In this document: positions 25,150 through 36,839 of the stretch, piece by piece
Layout of the letters: each line of letters opens with the position of its first letter
How positions within the stretch are numbered: position 1 is the stretch's first letter
Assembly: GCA_037013685.1 (NCBI GenBank)
Contig: CM072886.1
Location: 6,448,001-6,512,000 of the forward strand
Direction of reading: 5' to 3'
Origin: Acridotheres tristis
Lineage: Eukaryota > Chordata > Aves > Passeriformes > Sturnidae
Length of the DNA stretch: 64,000 bases
The notes under the pieces: generated by a model
What the model was told of the DNA's origin: nothing
The model's database searches: none
What the model saw: the letters and a program-made list of their open reading frames with translations, nothing else
Position numbers and translations under genes: made by a program

Positions 25150-25340
25150 TGATATGGAAAGAGCCCATTGGGACAGGCTCCCCAGGGAAGTGGTGGAGTC
25201 ACCATCCCTGGAAGTGTTCAGAACACAGAAGGACACACTTTGTGCTGTGGTTTGGGGATCATGGTGGTATTTGGTCAAAGGTTGGACTTGATGATAACTG
25301 CAGATTTTTTCCAGCCTTGATGATTCTATGACCCTGTGAC
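25150..25340 (+). mobile_element. CR1 LINE 3' end
   Basis: Diagnostic blocks are 'gggacaggctccccaggg' (about 25170), 'gtggtggagtcaccatcc' (about 25189), 'ctggaagtgttca', 'ggttggacttgatgat' (about 25282) and the terminal 'tgattctatgac' near 25320. The last of these is the start of the CR1 octamer tail. A 23-base block at 25183-25205 is identical to 40871-40893 in the other CR1 copy, placing both in the same or closely related subfamilies. Orientation is +, and the copy is heavily 5'-truncated. Confidence 0.87.
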
Positions 25341-27493
25341 TGTATGAAATACAGGCTCTAAATGTGTTTGCATCCTCTGAGCCTTCTACATCCCCAGGTG
25401 CTTCCACTGCTGATGTGGGGGCTTGTTGTGGAATATGTGAACTTAATGTATTCATTCAGGCTTTTATCTCAAGCTGCTTTAATTATTTTTGTGAAAAAAT
25501 GCAACCAAAATATTCAATTCAGTGTAAATCAGACACTTGACTACTCAGGTAACAGTAAAAAATTCCCCAAGTGTCATTTTTGAGATAAACAGTCTCTCTC
25601 TCCCAGGCCATTCCCTTTCTCAGAGCTGCCTGTGCAGATGCACTCTCAAAGGAATGGGTTTAGCTCAACTGGTTTCTATTGTGAAGCAGAAAAACAATTC
25701 TGGCAAAGGCTCGCTATGGAAGGGAGGCCACACAGATGTGAGGGGTGAGCTGAAAAAAAGGCATTTTAGCAGGAAATTGTGCTCTGTCTGAGCTCTCTGA
25801 GCCACAAGTCCCTCTTCCATATGGTGACTAAAAATGGCAGGATCCTCTTGTCCCTAAATCTTGACTTTTCTAGGCTCTGGTGTTATGAATGAGGGTAGCC
25901 TCAGGTTGTCCCAGGGTGCTCTGCTGTACCTCAGGTTGATGGCACCAGTGATGGTGCAGCTTTGTGTCCCCTCTACTCCATGCCATGGTTTGTAGTAATA
26001 ATGTACCTTGTTGGTACAAAGCCACCCCAGAATTAGATTGTGCAGGAAACTCCATTTAAGCAGTGGTGAGTATGTGATTGCTGGTGCAGCCCTGTGAAAC
26101 TCGTTGGAAAAGTCTCTACTTTGCCATTTCATCACTGTAACTTAAGGGAACACAACCCTGACAAAAATGACTTGAAATTTCCCATTAACCTTTAAGTGCA
26201 ATCACAGTGTACATTTTAAATGGCCATTCAGAGACAAGGAATCCTTCATGAATGCAATTGGAAAACAACAGATCTATTTTTACTGGATGTTTTCAGGCCT
26301 TATTCGGAACATTAAAATTAATGGGCAAAAAATTTCTACATTCCTGTGCTATTAAAAAAGAAAAAATATCCAAAAAAACCTCATTCAATTTCTCATCTTG
26401 TACAAGCCTGTTCTAACAGAAACTGAGGCAGTTTGCCAAAGGCTAATGATTCAGTTTTATATGATTAGTTTCTTTAGCCAGAACCAGATATTTAGAGAAA
26501 CTAATAATTTGTTGTACTGCTAATCTCTAAAATGCCTGCAAGGACTCACATCTACCTACACTGAAGTGTAGTCATGAATCTTTTTGTTCATATTTTTGCT
26601 CTAGGTTTTTGGAATTAATATATTAATGTATGAAAAGAACTGTGACAAGAGTATATGACCCATATAATTTTTCACAGCTTGGCATCACAAGGATGTATAA
26701 GCATAAACAACATAAGCGAGAAGTACCCAGATAGAAGTTGGAGGTTTAATTAGAGAAAATTATGTGGCTATAAAATTGTCAGTATTATTCATAGCTGACC
26801 TTGATCAATCAAACTGTCTTTAAGTGGGGGCACAGCATAACCTGACTGTGTTTCTGCAGTTTAGAACAGACTTCTGCATCTTAGAGTGGCATTTTGATGG
26901 TGCCTAATAGTTTGGGATGCCTTTATTCTTGAGTGTAACATGGAAAGAACTCTGGTATTCAGAAATGCCGTGAAAATCAATTCCCTTTATGATCACTTGT
27001 GCTGGGTATTTTGGATTCTGATATGCTCAGGATTATTGATCATTTCTAAAAATGTAGCATGTTGTAATCATAGACTTTTTTTCTGTATCCTTCTAAGCCA
27101 ACACAGCTGGGGTTCATAAGGGAACCTTCAGGCTTCTTTATGATGCTGACTGTAATAAAACTAAACACTGCATTTACTGGTGCATATCACACAGTACTTA
27201 GCTCCTAAACAGTTGAAAAGACATCTGCCAAATCGGCAGATAACAACTGTAAAAAATGTTCCCCTTTTCATTCTGTATCTGAGGCAGCAGTGGGAGCCCA
27301 CCTCTTAACTCCTGAAATCTGTAAAGCCTCTTTTTTCTCCCCAGGTGCTGCACTGTGAAAATCAACATTAAAAAAAAAACCAAAAAAACAACAACTTTAC
27401 AATAGAAAAGGAAAAGGGGGAAAAATAATTTTCCTATAATAAATTGATGCAGATTGGGCCCTGTGGCCAATGCCCATCTAAATTGTCATAAAA
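25341..27493. other. Unique sequence, no gene seen
   Basis: AT-rich DNA with short frames only. A-rich runs occur near 27365-27390. No repeat family, exon or RNA gene is supported. Confidence 0.5.
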
Positions 27494-27602
27494 ATTAACA
27501 TAGGAATTACCGGATCAGAATGTCACAGACTAATGCTCCATCTGGTCCAGCGTTCTGTTTCCAGAAGTGACTTACACCAGATGCTTCAAGGGAGGAATAA
27601 AA
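27494..27602 (+). mobile_element. Old amniote interspersed repeat remnant (family not named)
   Basis: Blocks 'acataggaattac' (27499), 'ggatcagaatg'-like sequence, 'tgctccatctggtccag' (27534), 'ttctgtttccagaagtg' (about 27551) and 'accagatgcttcaaggga' (about 27576) appear in order. They match an interspersed repeat I know as widespread in turtle and crocodilian genomes. There it reads roughly as 'ggtccatctag(c/t)ccagtatcctgt' followed by a 'cagatgcttcag' block. I cannot give the RepeatMasker family name with confidence. The copy is diverged and short. Confidence 0.5.
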
Positions 27603-29300
27603 TATTAAACATTTAGAGAATGCTAGAAGTGCCCTCACCAGCCACTAACGTGGCCATTGGGCAGCTGCTTGGAAATCTAGTGGCAGAAGGAGCCTGCCAG
27701 CATTTCTGCTTTCCTAGTAAATAGAGCAAAGAAATGCCCTTCCCTGTGGGACATTGGTATCTGCTGGTATCCAGCCCTGGGCACATTTATCATTCCTCCT
27801 GTCCTGGTGTGCTCATCCAGATGCACACACAAATCCTGCTCCTTTAAGTGCAAAAATCTGCAAGGGTTGCAACGAGGAGGATTTTATCAGAGGTGGTGAA
27901 AAGTTGCTCAGGAGGCTCACAGGGCAGGATTTGTTTTAAAGAAGCAAAGACATTTCCATCTGATCCAGTCACCTTAAAATCTCTTTATAATCAAATGAGC
28001 AATAATGGCACTTCCAGGTCCTGCCACTTCTATCTGGGTTTAGGTTTCTCCTTTAGGAGCCCATGACTTCACAGGCTTGAGCTCCATTGCCTTCCAAAGG
28101 TGTCCAGGATGGCTTTGCTCAGACCTCATGTCTGTGTTTCACCAAATGAGTCCCACCTTTGGAGGTAAAGCTAATATTTTTAGAAATATAAGGGGCTTTA
28201 AGGAATTAAGATCCAAGATTTTTAAGGCTCTTGAGGACATATTTCAGTCTGTCCCTTTCCTTATCCTCCCTTATCACCCTGTGGTAATTACATCTAACAG
28301 AGTCTGGATGATTATGGGAGAGGGATAAGAAGCTTTTTCCCTCTAACTAGCAGCTCAAAATGATCCATCTTCATAAATGACCCAAATATATTGGCAGTAG
28401 ATGGCCATGAATGGGCTGATTGCATCGCTAATGGTTGATCACACAAAATGCCCTCTGGATTAACATTAATTGGTCACCTTGGTGGGGACTTCACATGAAA
28501 AATCTGTCTGAACAGGGGCAGTGATTGGATTTTGCTTCCCCTGTAGAATTTGTCCTTTAAAGGAGGAAAAGGCCTGAGGGAATGGTGGCACAATCACTGG
28601 ATGTAGAGAGTGGCTTGTCCTCTCCCTGGCTGGCATCTTTGACAATCACTATATCTGAGTCTAATTGCTTTATATTTTATGTTGTTTATAATTCTATATT
28701 TGTTTATCTAAAATACAGATAATATTCTTATGGATAAAAAAAAAAGTTTTCTGTGTATTTTCTTTAAACCTAATTTGTTGACCTTTCATGTTATGTTTTT
28801 TTGCCTTCAGTGTCTGGGGACAAGCTGACTTTAGGTGGCTCAGCAACTCTAGTGAAAATAATAACAGGGCTGGTAAAGCACTGCTATTCATAACAACCCA
28901 GGAATACACAGGATAGATAAACAAAAGCAGAAATCTTCAAGGCAGTGTTGTACCAAACAGTGTCAGAGAGCAACACAATTTAGAAAGACAAAACACTCAT
29001 CCAGAGTGCAATGCACCATTAAATACAATTGTAGACAATTTTATCTGTACTTAAAAAGGGACAGAAACAGAAACTGTCTCTATAAAATAACATCTATTAA
29101 GCCTGAGAATGAATCTATACCATAGATGGAAAATTAATTTTTAAAGTGTAAACTCAGGTATTGTTTAATGCCTGATGTCACAGGGACATGCAGGAACATT
29201 TTTTTATTTATCTCTAGAGTAATGGCAAAGGGGGAAACTGTCCTTATGTCTTGATGTAGGCATGGTATAGAATAATGAGCTTGGGATTTTAACTTTCCAG
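27603..29300. other. Unique sequence, no gene seen
   Basis: AT-rich, with only short open frames. No repeat, exon or RNA gene can be supported. Confidence 0.5.
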
Positions 29301-29400
29301 CTGTGGCAGCTGGGCTAGATTGCCCACAAAGGTCGTCAGATCTCCATCAGTGAAAGTTTCTAAACGAGGGCTGGAAAAAATATCTGACAGGAACTGCAGA
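29301..29400 (+). mobile_element. Short, decayed CR1 fragment
   Basis: 'agattgcccacaaaggtcg' (about 29318) followed by 'agatctccatcagtgaaag' (29338) and 'gggctggaaaaaatatctg' (about 29368) resembles the CR1 3' region. There a 'gttgcccagggaggt' block leads into 'gaatctccatcattggagg' and an 'aggctggacaaacacctg' block. Spacing is right but many bases differ, so this is an old, truncated copy called with modest confidence. Confidence 0.45.
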
Positions 29401-32400
29401 ACTCTTTACTCCTACTGGTTTATTTTAGTTTAATTCCACAGAATCAAGACTTTCTTACAACAAGGTGTAATATAATTTACTGTGATTTGTTATATGTAGA
29501 AGAGGTTTACAGTGAGCTGTCAAACTGCCAAAATTCAGTGGAGGACAGTTCTGGAAAGTTTCTGCTTAGCTGGGCTGCCCCAGCTGCAGGGTGCATGGGA
29601 AAAGGAGATGCTCAGAGAGATCTGGTAACTCTGACCATCTTCCCATGGATCCCAGATTATTGTCTATTCATATTTGACAATTTTACCAAATTTGGCCTTT
29701 CAGGAGGGTTGATTTGACTGGTTTTTGTGTTTCTGTCTGTCCACATCTCTCTCCTGCTCCGTTTCTTAGCCCTCTTGCTCCCAAGCAAGAAGGGGAGTTC
29801 ATCCAAATGTCCCTTAAAGAGGACAGGAGAGCCCAAAGTCCTTTTTGCTGCAGACCAAATTCCAAGACTTTGGGCTCCTGAATGCCCAGCATGTCACAGA
29901 TCATCGGTGCTGCTGGTCAGGGGGTCAGGACTTCACAGTGGACACAGTGGTGCAAAGCAGGAGTAGGTGATGCTGTAAATCTGCCGTGTAGGTGAGAATG
30001 GAAGTTTTCAGGTAGTTGATTTAGAAATCACAGTTTAAAAAAAACTCTTTAATTTATGTCTGGTTTTACCTTCAATATGAGTAAGAAGATTTTGACTTTT
30101 GGCACTGAATTTCCATGAAGATGTTTGGTATTTTGTGTGCCACGGTCTAGACATGCTGGCAGAAATGGGACAATGTTGCTTTTTCTTTTCTACAGCTTTT
30201 ATACAAGCTGAGACAGAACACATGCAGAGGAGGGAAGGAGAACCTGTTAAACGCCTCATGCTGGGATCCTAAAATCTGTGTAGCTGAGTTTGATGAAGAC
30301 ACTGCTTGCAAGAAGTATAAAATCTATAACAAATGGGGCCTTTTAGTGACAGAGAGTGGAGATGGCAGGTTGTCTCAGATTATCTTGTTCCACCAGGAGC
30401 CCACACTGCTTTCCAGCCTTCTCTCTGCCATCTCCTGCAGGCTGGAAATCAGCCACTGAGTGAGTGTGACTTGGAACAACTAAGCAGAAATAGGTGCTGC
30501 GTTTTGCAAAGGCTCCATGCCTGCCTATGTGCACTTATATATGAGGAAGGATGTTTTTTTCCCCTTCATATTTCTCTAGCACAGTGCATGGATGTGCCTG
30601 AAGTATTCATTTGAGTTAATATATATGCAAATAGTAGAGACCATTAAATAGACATTATTTCCTCCTGCTAATGATCTTCAGTACTGTCACACTGCTGCAC
30701 TGTGGCTTCTTCCCAGTGCTTTTTGCTTGCAAACAGCTGATTCTTTGTCCTGGGAGGGCTGGTGTTTTCATGAAGCACTGGGCAGGCTCGGGAGTTCAGT
30801 GAAACTCCCAGCATGAGGGAAGGCAATGCCAGAGAAGGGAGCTGCTTGTCCTCAGCCTTCCAACACAATGACTTCTACACAATGGCCTGCTGTGAGCCAG
30901 ATCAATGTGCTGATAACTGAACTGACCTACCCTGAAAATAACCTGGTAAAAAAAAGATGAATTTTCTCATCCATCTCACCACAACCGAGGTGGCTGCACA
31001 CTGCAGTGTGCTATGTACTGAAAGGAGGAACTTCATCAAAAGTGTCTCCTGTGTTTGCCTGTTATTGAGATAAAGTCAGCAGGAGTTCATGTTCAGACAT
31101 CTGTGTGGCTCACACGGGCACCATCTGACAGGGCAGTGTGGGATGGGCAATGGGCATGTTTGTCCTTAGTCTCCTGATAGTGGCAGTCAGCAGGAAAATA
31201 CTGTTTGGGAGTGACCTGGCATCGAATTCCCTTCTTCTGAGCAGGCAGCAGAATCAGTGCTGTCAGTGGCAGAATGAGTACAAGCAGTCCTGGAGGCAAG
31301 GGAGGAATGGAACACATCAGTTTTCTGTATTTTGGCCAAAAGCTGCTGTCATCTTTGGAGGCTACAATGGGCAGCTCAGACTGGAGAGATAGGGGAAAGC
31401 TGGAGCTGTGAAAATTCTTCTCTCCAGGCTTCTATCCATGAGTCACAGCTATCTGTGGGCAGAGCTGGGCACAGCATCTTCCTGTCACTGTGGCCTCGTG
31501 TGTTTTCACCTGTTTTCATCACAGCTCAGCTATACTGACACATGTCCAAGCCATTATAAGATCTTCATGAAATGAGATGGAGAGCTGGGTGTTTCAGTTC
31601 TGCTCCTTTTACTTCTAGCAGTTACTCTCTTGCAATAATACAGGGGGTATTTTTGCCTGTTTTTTTCTCCATGAGTTTGGAATCTCACTTCCCCAGTTCC
31701 TTGGTTTGGGCTGTGGCGCTAGGGTACCATATCAATTTCCAGAGTCAATTAAAGAGCTGTGATGGGAATCAGAGTGTGATTCTTCTTTCACTTCTGAGGA
31801 CATCATAAGCTAACAGGACTGCAGATTGACATATTTTCCTCTTTTGTATCTTTTGTTTGCTAGGTTTTCGTTAGTTTTTGTTTGTTAGCTTGGATTTTTA
31901 TATTTTCTTTACTTGTCAGAGCATTCTGCATCTGGCTGTTGTGACCGATCCCCAATGCAGGGGTATGATCAGATCATATCCTGGTGAGCAGGTAATACCT
32001 TAGTGCCAAATGGACCCAGGGGCTTACACAGGTAAATGGAGAAAGTTAGAGCAGTCCTAAGACCACTTCATGGGGCACTGTGCTCTCACTGGGAGCAGAA
32101 AAGAGTGGCAGCTGCTGCTCACAGTGCAGCTGAGCATCAGGTCCAACTTGCAAAGATGTTTGCCTAATTCTGTCAGGAGAGTGCTGTGAGGAGTAGGAAA
32201 TTGGTAGCAGCTTTTCAGGATTTCATAGTGCAAGCACCCTGTCATTCTATTCCCCTCATAAACCACTCAGCAATGATCTTAGATTTGTGCCACATTTATT
32301 CCTTTCTGCTCTTGTTAGGAAGATAACCCAGAGTTAGATGGTAACAAACTATTCTCTGTTTTTCAGCTTGCATTTATTCTTTCTGGTTTATACATATCTG

Positions 32401-32479
32401 CTCTGGGTCAGTGTTAAATTTGGGGTTAAATAGCTTTTCCCCATTTCTGCTTCCTTTCCCATATTTATAGATGGCAGCC
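29401..32479. other. Unique sequence, no gene seen
   Basis: No exon, repeat or RNA gene could be supported. Open frames reach only about 90 codons. A small perfect 7-bp inverted repeat sits at 'tatgatcagatcata' near 31966 and is unremarkable. Confidence 0.5.
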
Positions 32480-32810
32480 TTACTTTAATCAGGCTCCAGT
32501 AGTTTCTGTCACAAGACAGTTTCTCCACTGCCCCAATCATTTGCCAGCAATTATTTGCATCTGTTCTGGTTTTGTATTCATTTCTCATGAATATGAGTGA
32601 CCAAAATTGTACCCACTATCCAAATGAGGTGTCAGCAGTACTCTGTGATTTCCTACTAATATTTCTCAGCCTCTACAGGAAAACAAAGACTTTCCCAGTA
32701 ACTCCTTGCAGTGCAGATTTTGTTCTCACCGCCTTCCACACTGGTGGTTTATAATCCTGTGATCGATTACTGCAATCAAATCTTCTTCCTCTTCTGTTAA
32801 TTTGAGAGCT
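32480..32810 (-). mobile_element. Old CR1 LINE fragment, antisense
   Basis: Read on the + strand, several blocks follow the antisense order of an old CR1: 'ccaatcatttgccagcaa' (32532), 'gaccaaaattgtaccc' (32600), 'ccaaatgaggtgtcagcag' (32619), then 'tgtgatcgattactgcaat' (32757). They correspond to the CR1 segment between the end of the reverse-transcriptase frame and the 3' UTR, reversed. Divergence is high and there are indels, but four independent anchors with right spacing make chance unlikely. It is probably of similar age to the copy at 370-1290. The 3' limit is uncertain. Confidence 0.58.
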
Positions 32811-33114
32811 GCTGTTGGAACCAAATTATACTTACAGGAACACACATAGTGTTATTGCACTCAGTAAATGCAGCTGAGGTGGGATTTTGAGCTTGCAGTA
32901 AATATTCCGGGATGATTTCACTCCATTATATTTAACTAAATTGCTGGGTAAAAGCTGAGCATCTCACCTTACTGGAAGCAAAGTAGCAAAGCTCACAGCA
33001 GCAGCCACTGCTCAATGGCACAAATGTGTAACCCACCAAGGCAGCCAAATGGAGAAAGTTAATACTGAAGTATCAGCTGTAAGAGCTTGTGGGAAATTTG
33101 ACAATTGCTGTTGC

Positions 33115-33132
33115 TTTTTTTTTTTTTTTTTT
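33115..33132 (+). repeat. Poly-T run (T18)
   Basis: Eighteen consecutive T. On the minus strand it would be a poly-A tail, but the sequence 3' of it on the + strand shows no recognisable retroposed body or target-site duplication. Confidence 0.9.
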
Positions 33133-33527
33133 GGAAACATCAGTGTGACTTTTTTGTACCTGTGTTTGTCTCCATTTATTCACCTGTTTCTTCCAAAGTG
33201 CAGGTTGTGTAGAAGAAATTCTATGGTTCAGTGAAAAGAGAATGGGAATGTAAGGATGTTTATTAAGAGGTCAGAGTTTATGGAAAAGAGTTGAAGGACA
33301 TGAGAGAGTGATTTGGTCATTAATGGCTGGGCTCTACTCTGACCTCCTCAAACCCCCTCACCTTGCCAGCAAGACCTGGGAAATGCCAATGCTTTGACAT
33401 TTGTGTGCTTCAGACTTCCTAAGTCTAGAGAGAAGTTGGTCTCTTAAAGTGCATCTGGCAGAGTAATAGTGAATGAACTGTGGCAGTTTATTTCTGAATT
33501 AGGATTTTATCATGAAACCATGTTAAA

Positions 33528-33557
33528 AATGTGCTGAAAGCCACTTTTCAGCACATT
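33528..33557. repeat. Perfect 12-bp inverted repeat, 6-nt loop
   Basis: 'aatgtgctgaaa' (33528-33539) and 'tttcagcacatt' (33546-33557) are exact reverse complements around the loop 'gccact'. The stem does not extend past 12 bp. No transcript evidence exists here. Confidence 0.85.
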
Positions 33558-34451
33558 AGAATGTCAAAAGCCCTTAACTTGGTGAAAGCGTTTTGAATGA
33601 CTCTGCAGTGGCTTTAATTCAGAAGAAACATTTTCCCTCACTCCTACCATAACATTCAAACCACAAAGGAGAAATCCACAAGGCAGAGTCAGGTTTGGCT
33701 TACTTTGGCCTCGATGTGCTGTGTTGTTTATAAGCCCTGGTCACAGCAAGCAAAAGAATTCTCCTGAACACTTTCACTTCTTACAGCTTGGAATGCCAGA
33801 AGTTCATTCCCATCTTTTGAGGACAAAGGAATACACAGCACATTCTTCTTCTGCTTAGGCGAACCATTTCAGGGAGAGATTCCATTTCATTTTGGATATC
33901 ACTGGGGTCCAGGAAAGTGCACTTTGAGCTGTGGGTGTCTGGTGGTGCATAAACAAAGACAGGAAAGAGGAGAACAGCACTGAGGTAGTGTGACCCAGCT
34001 CTTAGTGGGCAGGCACATGTCAGCAGCATGAAGCTGTCCCTCTGGGCTGGCTCAGGGGCAGAAGTCACACAGCTGTGCCTGCAGTCAGAGCACAGCTCCC
34101 AGAACAGCACTCGTCTGCACTGAGCTTCACTGAAGTGCTTGGAGCCTCAATGCTGATTGCATAATGTCAAGAAGGGTTTCTGCACACTCTCTTACATCTG
34201 ACTAATCATTAACTAATATGACTAACAATAAATGCTAAGAAAATTGAAATATTCTTATCCGTCTCTTCAATGCAGTCAGATTAAGGATGTATTGCCAGAA
34301 TGACAGAAAAGTAAGTCTGAAAAGGTTTGTAATACTGTCAGATAATTGAGAGGCTGATTACTAAGGGGGTTTGAAGAAATTTAATGAAGTATAGCTAGTC
34401 CTTTCAGATAAACATGAAATGAATCACTGTTATTCTTTATTGAACAGGTTA

Positions 34452-34501
34452 TTGAACCTTTAAGATAAAGGTTCAAGGTATTGAACCTTTATCTGAAAGG
34501 T
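34452..34501. repeat. Three-arm inverted repeat forming two mutually exclusive hairpins
   Basis: The word 'ttgaaccttta' occurs at 34452-34462 and again at 34481-34491. Its reverse complement 'taaaggttcaa' lies between them at 34466-34476. The middle arm can pair with the left arm (11 bp, loop 'aga'). It can also pair with the right arm (14 bp, 34463-34476 with 34481-34494, loop 'ggta'). After one A/G mismatch the second hairpin continues for six more pairs to 34456 and 34501. A further partial copy, 'attgaaca', lies just upstream near 34440. This looks like template switching or slippage at a hairpin rather than an inserted element. Confidence 0.88.
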
Positions 34502-36527
34502 CAGATTCCACTGCCATTAAAATAAATGGGTATGTTCCTCATGGAACAACATTAGGACTCTATTATTAAATGTGAGAATAAAATAATCAAGTAGATCCAC
34601 AGTCTGTCACTTCCATAATTAGCACATTACAGGCCTTGATGTCAACTAAATGTAGTGTCTACGTTTGAAATAGATCTTTACATTTAGTGAAACGTCTCAG
34701 AGACTTTAGGAAGCGTGGGTCAGGTCTCAAATTTCAGGTCAATGCATGTTCCCATGTGGGTTTGCTGTACCCTGTGAATAATGGCACATTGCACAATTAG
34801 AACAGTACAGGTTCAGACCCACCATGCTCCTGCCTTTCCATGCAGAGAAGGAGAGAAAAGGTTTATAAGGGCTGTGTGAGTATTGACCAGAATATCAAAT
34901 GTGGTCTTATATTCAGTGTAATCTGATCAAGCACACACTGCACTGTTGTAAGATGGGGAGAGGAGACGTGATGCTCTTTCTGTGATGCTGTAGCACAAGG
35001 ATGAAGATGTAGGGTAGCACAATGTGTCAAACAAAGTGGAATCAGTCACATAAGAATATGGTGGCCACCTCTTTTCTTATTGAGAGAGCCAGTCACAACA
35101 CCAGATATTTAAAGCAAATCTCTTACCTCACTCTACTGGATGAGTTCCTTCCAGCACCTGGGTTACAGCACCAGGCTTTCAGTCAGAGCTGACACTTCTA
35201 AAGAGTGTCCTCTGTGCAGTCACATCTCTGGAGGTGGCTTGTTAGGCTCCCCCACGCTGCAGAAGATCAGCCTGGGAGTTGTGACTGCCAGTAATAAATC
35301 AGTGTTTGTCAAACAAACTTATTTTCTCATTCCAGAAATGGATTTGAGATATGATAGGGGGTTTTATGTTTTACCAGAGAGGGATATTTCACACTCTTTC
35401 TGCTTTCTTTTCCATTTCCTGAAATTATAAAAAGGAACATAAGAAGCCCAGATGTATGAACAATAAAACCAAATGGTCCTTCTCTCTTATAGTGTCCTAT
35501 GGGCTGGATAGCATGAACTGTGATTAAAATTTTTATGGTTTGGACTTTCTATGGGGTCTCCCTCCTGGACAGGTTCTCTCACTGATGCCTTTCCTTTGTA
35601 AAAGAATTGGTACAATTTCATGACTAACTGATTGATTTTCAGGGAACTTAAAAATTAAAATCTCTGCATTTTCTATTTTATATGATATTTTATTTTTATT
35701 TAAAGAGAGACAAAGAGTTAAAAATAATTTAGGAGGAATGAGAGGTCTGTAGATGCCCATAATCACACAAATCTCCCATCCTTAGGAAACCACAGAAGTA
35801 AAGTAGAAAACACTGAGGTATTTCTCAGCTTCATTCCCTTGCAGCACATTGCAGATATTTTTGTAATATTGTGTGATTTCCATACTGCTTAAGTAGCTTG
35901 GTTTTTTGGGGTTTTTTTGGGTTTTTGTACTATAGGATTAAAACAATCCCTTTGTAAAGACTCATCATGACGGTGCTTTAAAGTGCCATGACTGTCAGCT
36001 CACAAGTCATCTTAAAGTTGGATGGCTGACATAATAGCATCTTTTTTTTTTTTTTCACTGACCTAAATCAAGCATTGGATGGATCAAGACTTCTCCCTAT
36101 ATCATCTCAAAGAAGGGATTTTGGCTTTCTTTTTTTTTTGTGCCTATGTTCAGCTATTGGTTACTTTATGCTGAGCTGTGAACTGTGTGGTTGTTGGAAG
36201 CAGCATTAAAAGCCAGGGAGTGCCTCTGTTTTCAAGAATATCCATCACTGCTGTTTTAGGCTCCTGACTGGTTGTAAAATATGTCTACAGCCACATAGGA
36301 TATGTATTTGATCTGCAGACCTCAGAGATGAGCAAAACTAAATTGTCCAGAATGAAGAGATTTAAAAAAATATGGAGGGTGAGTGAAAAATATGCATCAA
36401 TCTATTAGAAAGATTGCAATAGTAGCAAATAAATTGCAAGCAGATGATTCTGGTGTTTGTGGACAAGTTGTCTGGCTGCATGCACGTTGCTTGGTCAGAC
36501 TTTTTATTGCAGGGTTTGATTGTATGC

Positions 36528-36543
36528 TTTTTTTTTTTTTTTT
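36528..36543 (+). repeat. Poly-T run (T16)
   Basis: Sixteen consecutive T followed by 'gcatattag'. This is a simple homopolymer, as is the T14 at 36042-36055. Confidence 0.9.
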
Positions 36544-36839
36544 GCATATTAGCTGCATCTTCATAAATTTCTCGAGAAATTAAGCATTCAAGTTTATTTG
36601 ACTTTTGAGAAAAGTTTCAGAGAATTTGCAACAACAACATTTGTACAGTAAGATATCTTGAGGAAACTAAGCTAAACTGATTTCCTCTGTGGCCTTTAAA
36701 AATGCCATTTAAGGCTGGATGAATATAAAAAAGACATTACAAAAAAACCAAGACTCTTTTCCCCTCAGGCTGTATTTTAGAGCTGAGATATACTGTAGTG
36801 CTGAAGTAAAGGGAACATGGTTAAAGCCATTGCAGCATT

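Larger units (their letters stand above)
32811..36839. other. Unique sequence with homopolymers and two hairpins, no gene seen
   Basis: This stretch holds T18 at 33115-33132, T14 at 36042-36055 and T16 at 36528-36543, plus a T/G-run segment near 35895-35925. Two strong inverted repeats at 33528-33557 and 34452-34501 are listed separately. A 109-codon minus-strand frame at 33781-34110 has no recognisable domain. Confidence 0.5.

Noticed and set aside
24889..25455. 188-codon open frame on the minus strand
   Set aside because: It runs antisense through a CR1 3' end and its GC-rich flank. It shows no domain, and the GC-rich flank makes stops rarer, so it is a repeat shadow.
33115..33132. T18 run as an antisense retroposon tail
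   Set aside because: The adjacent sequence matches no retroposon I know and no flanking duplication is seen.
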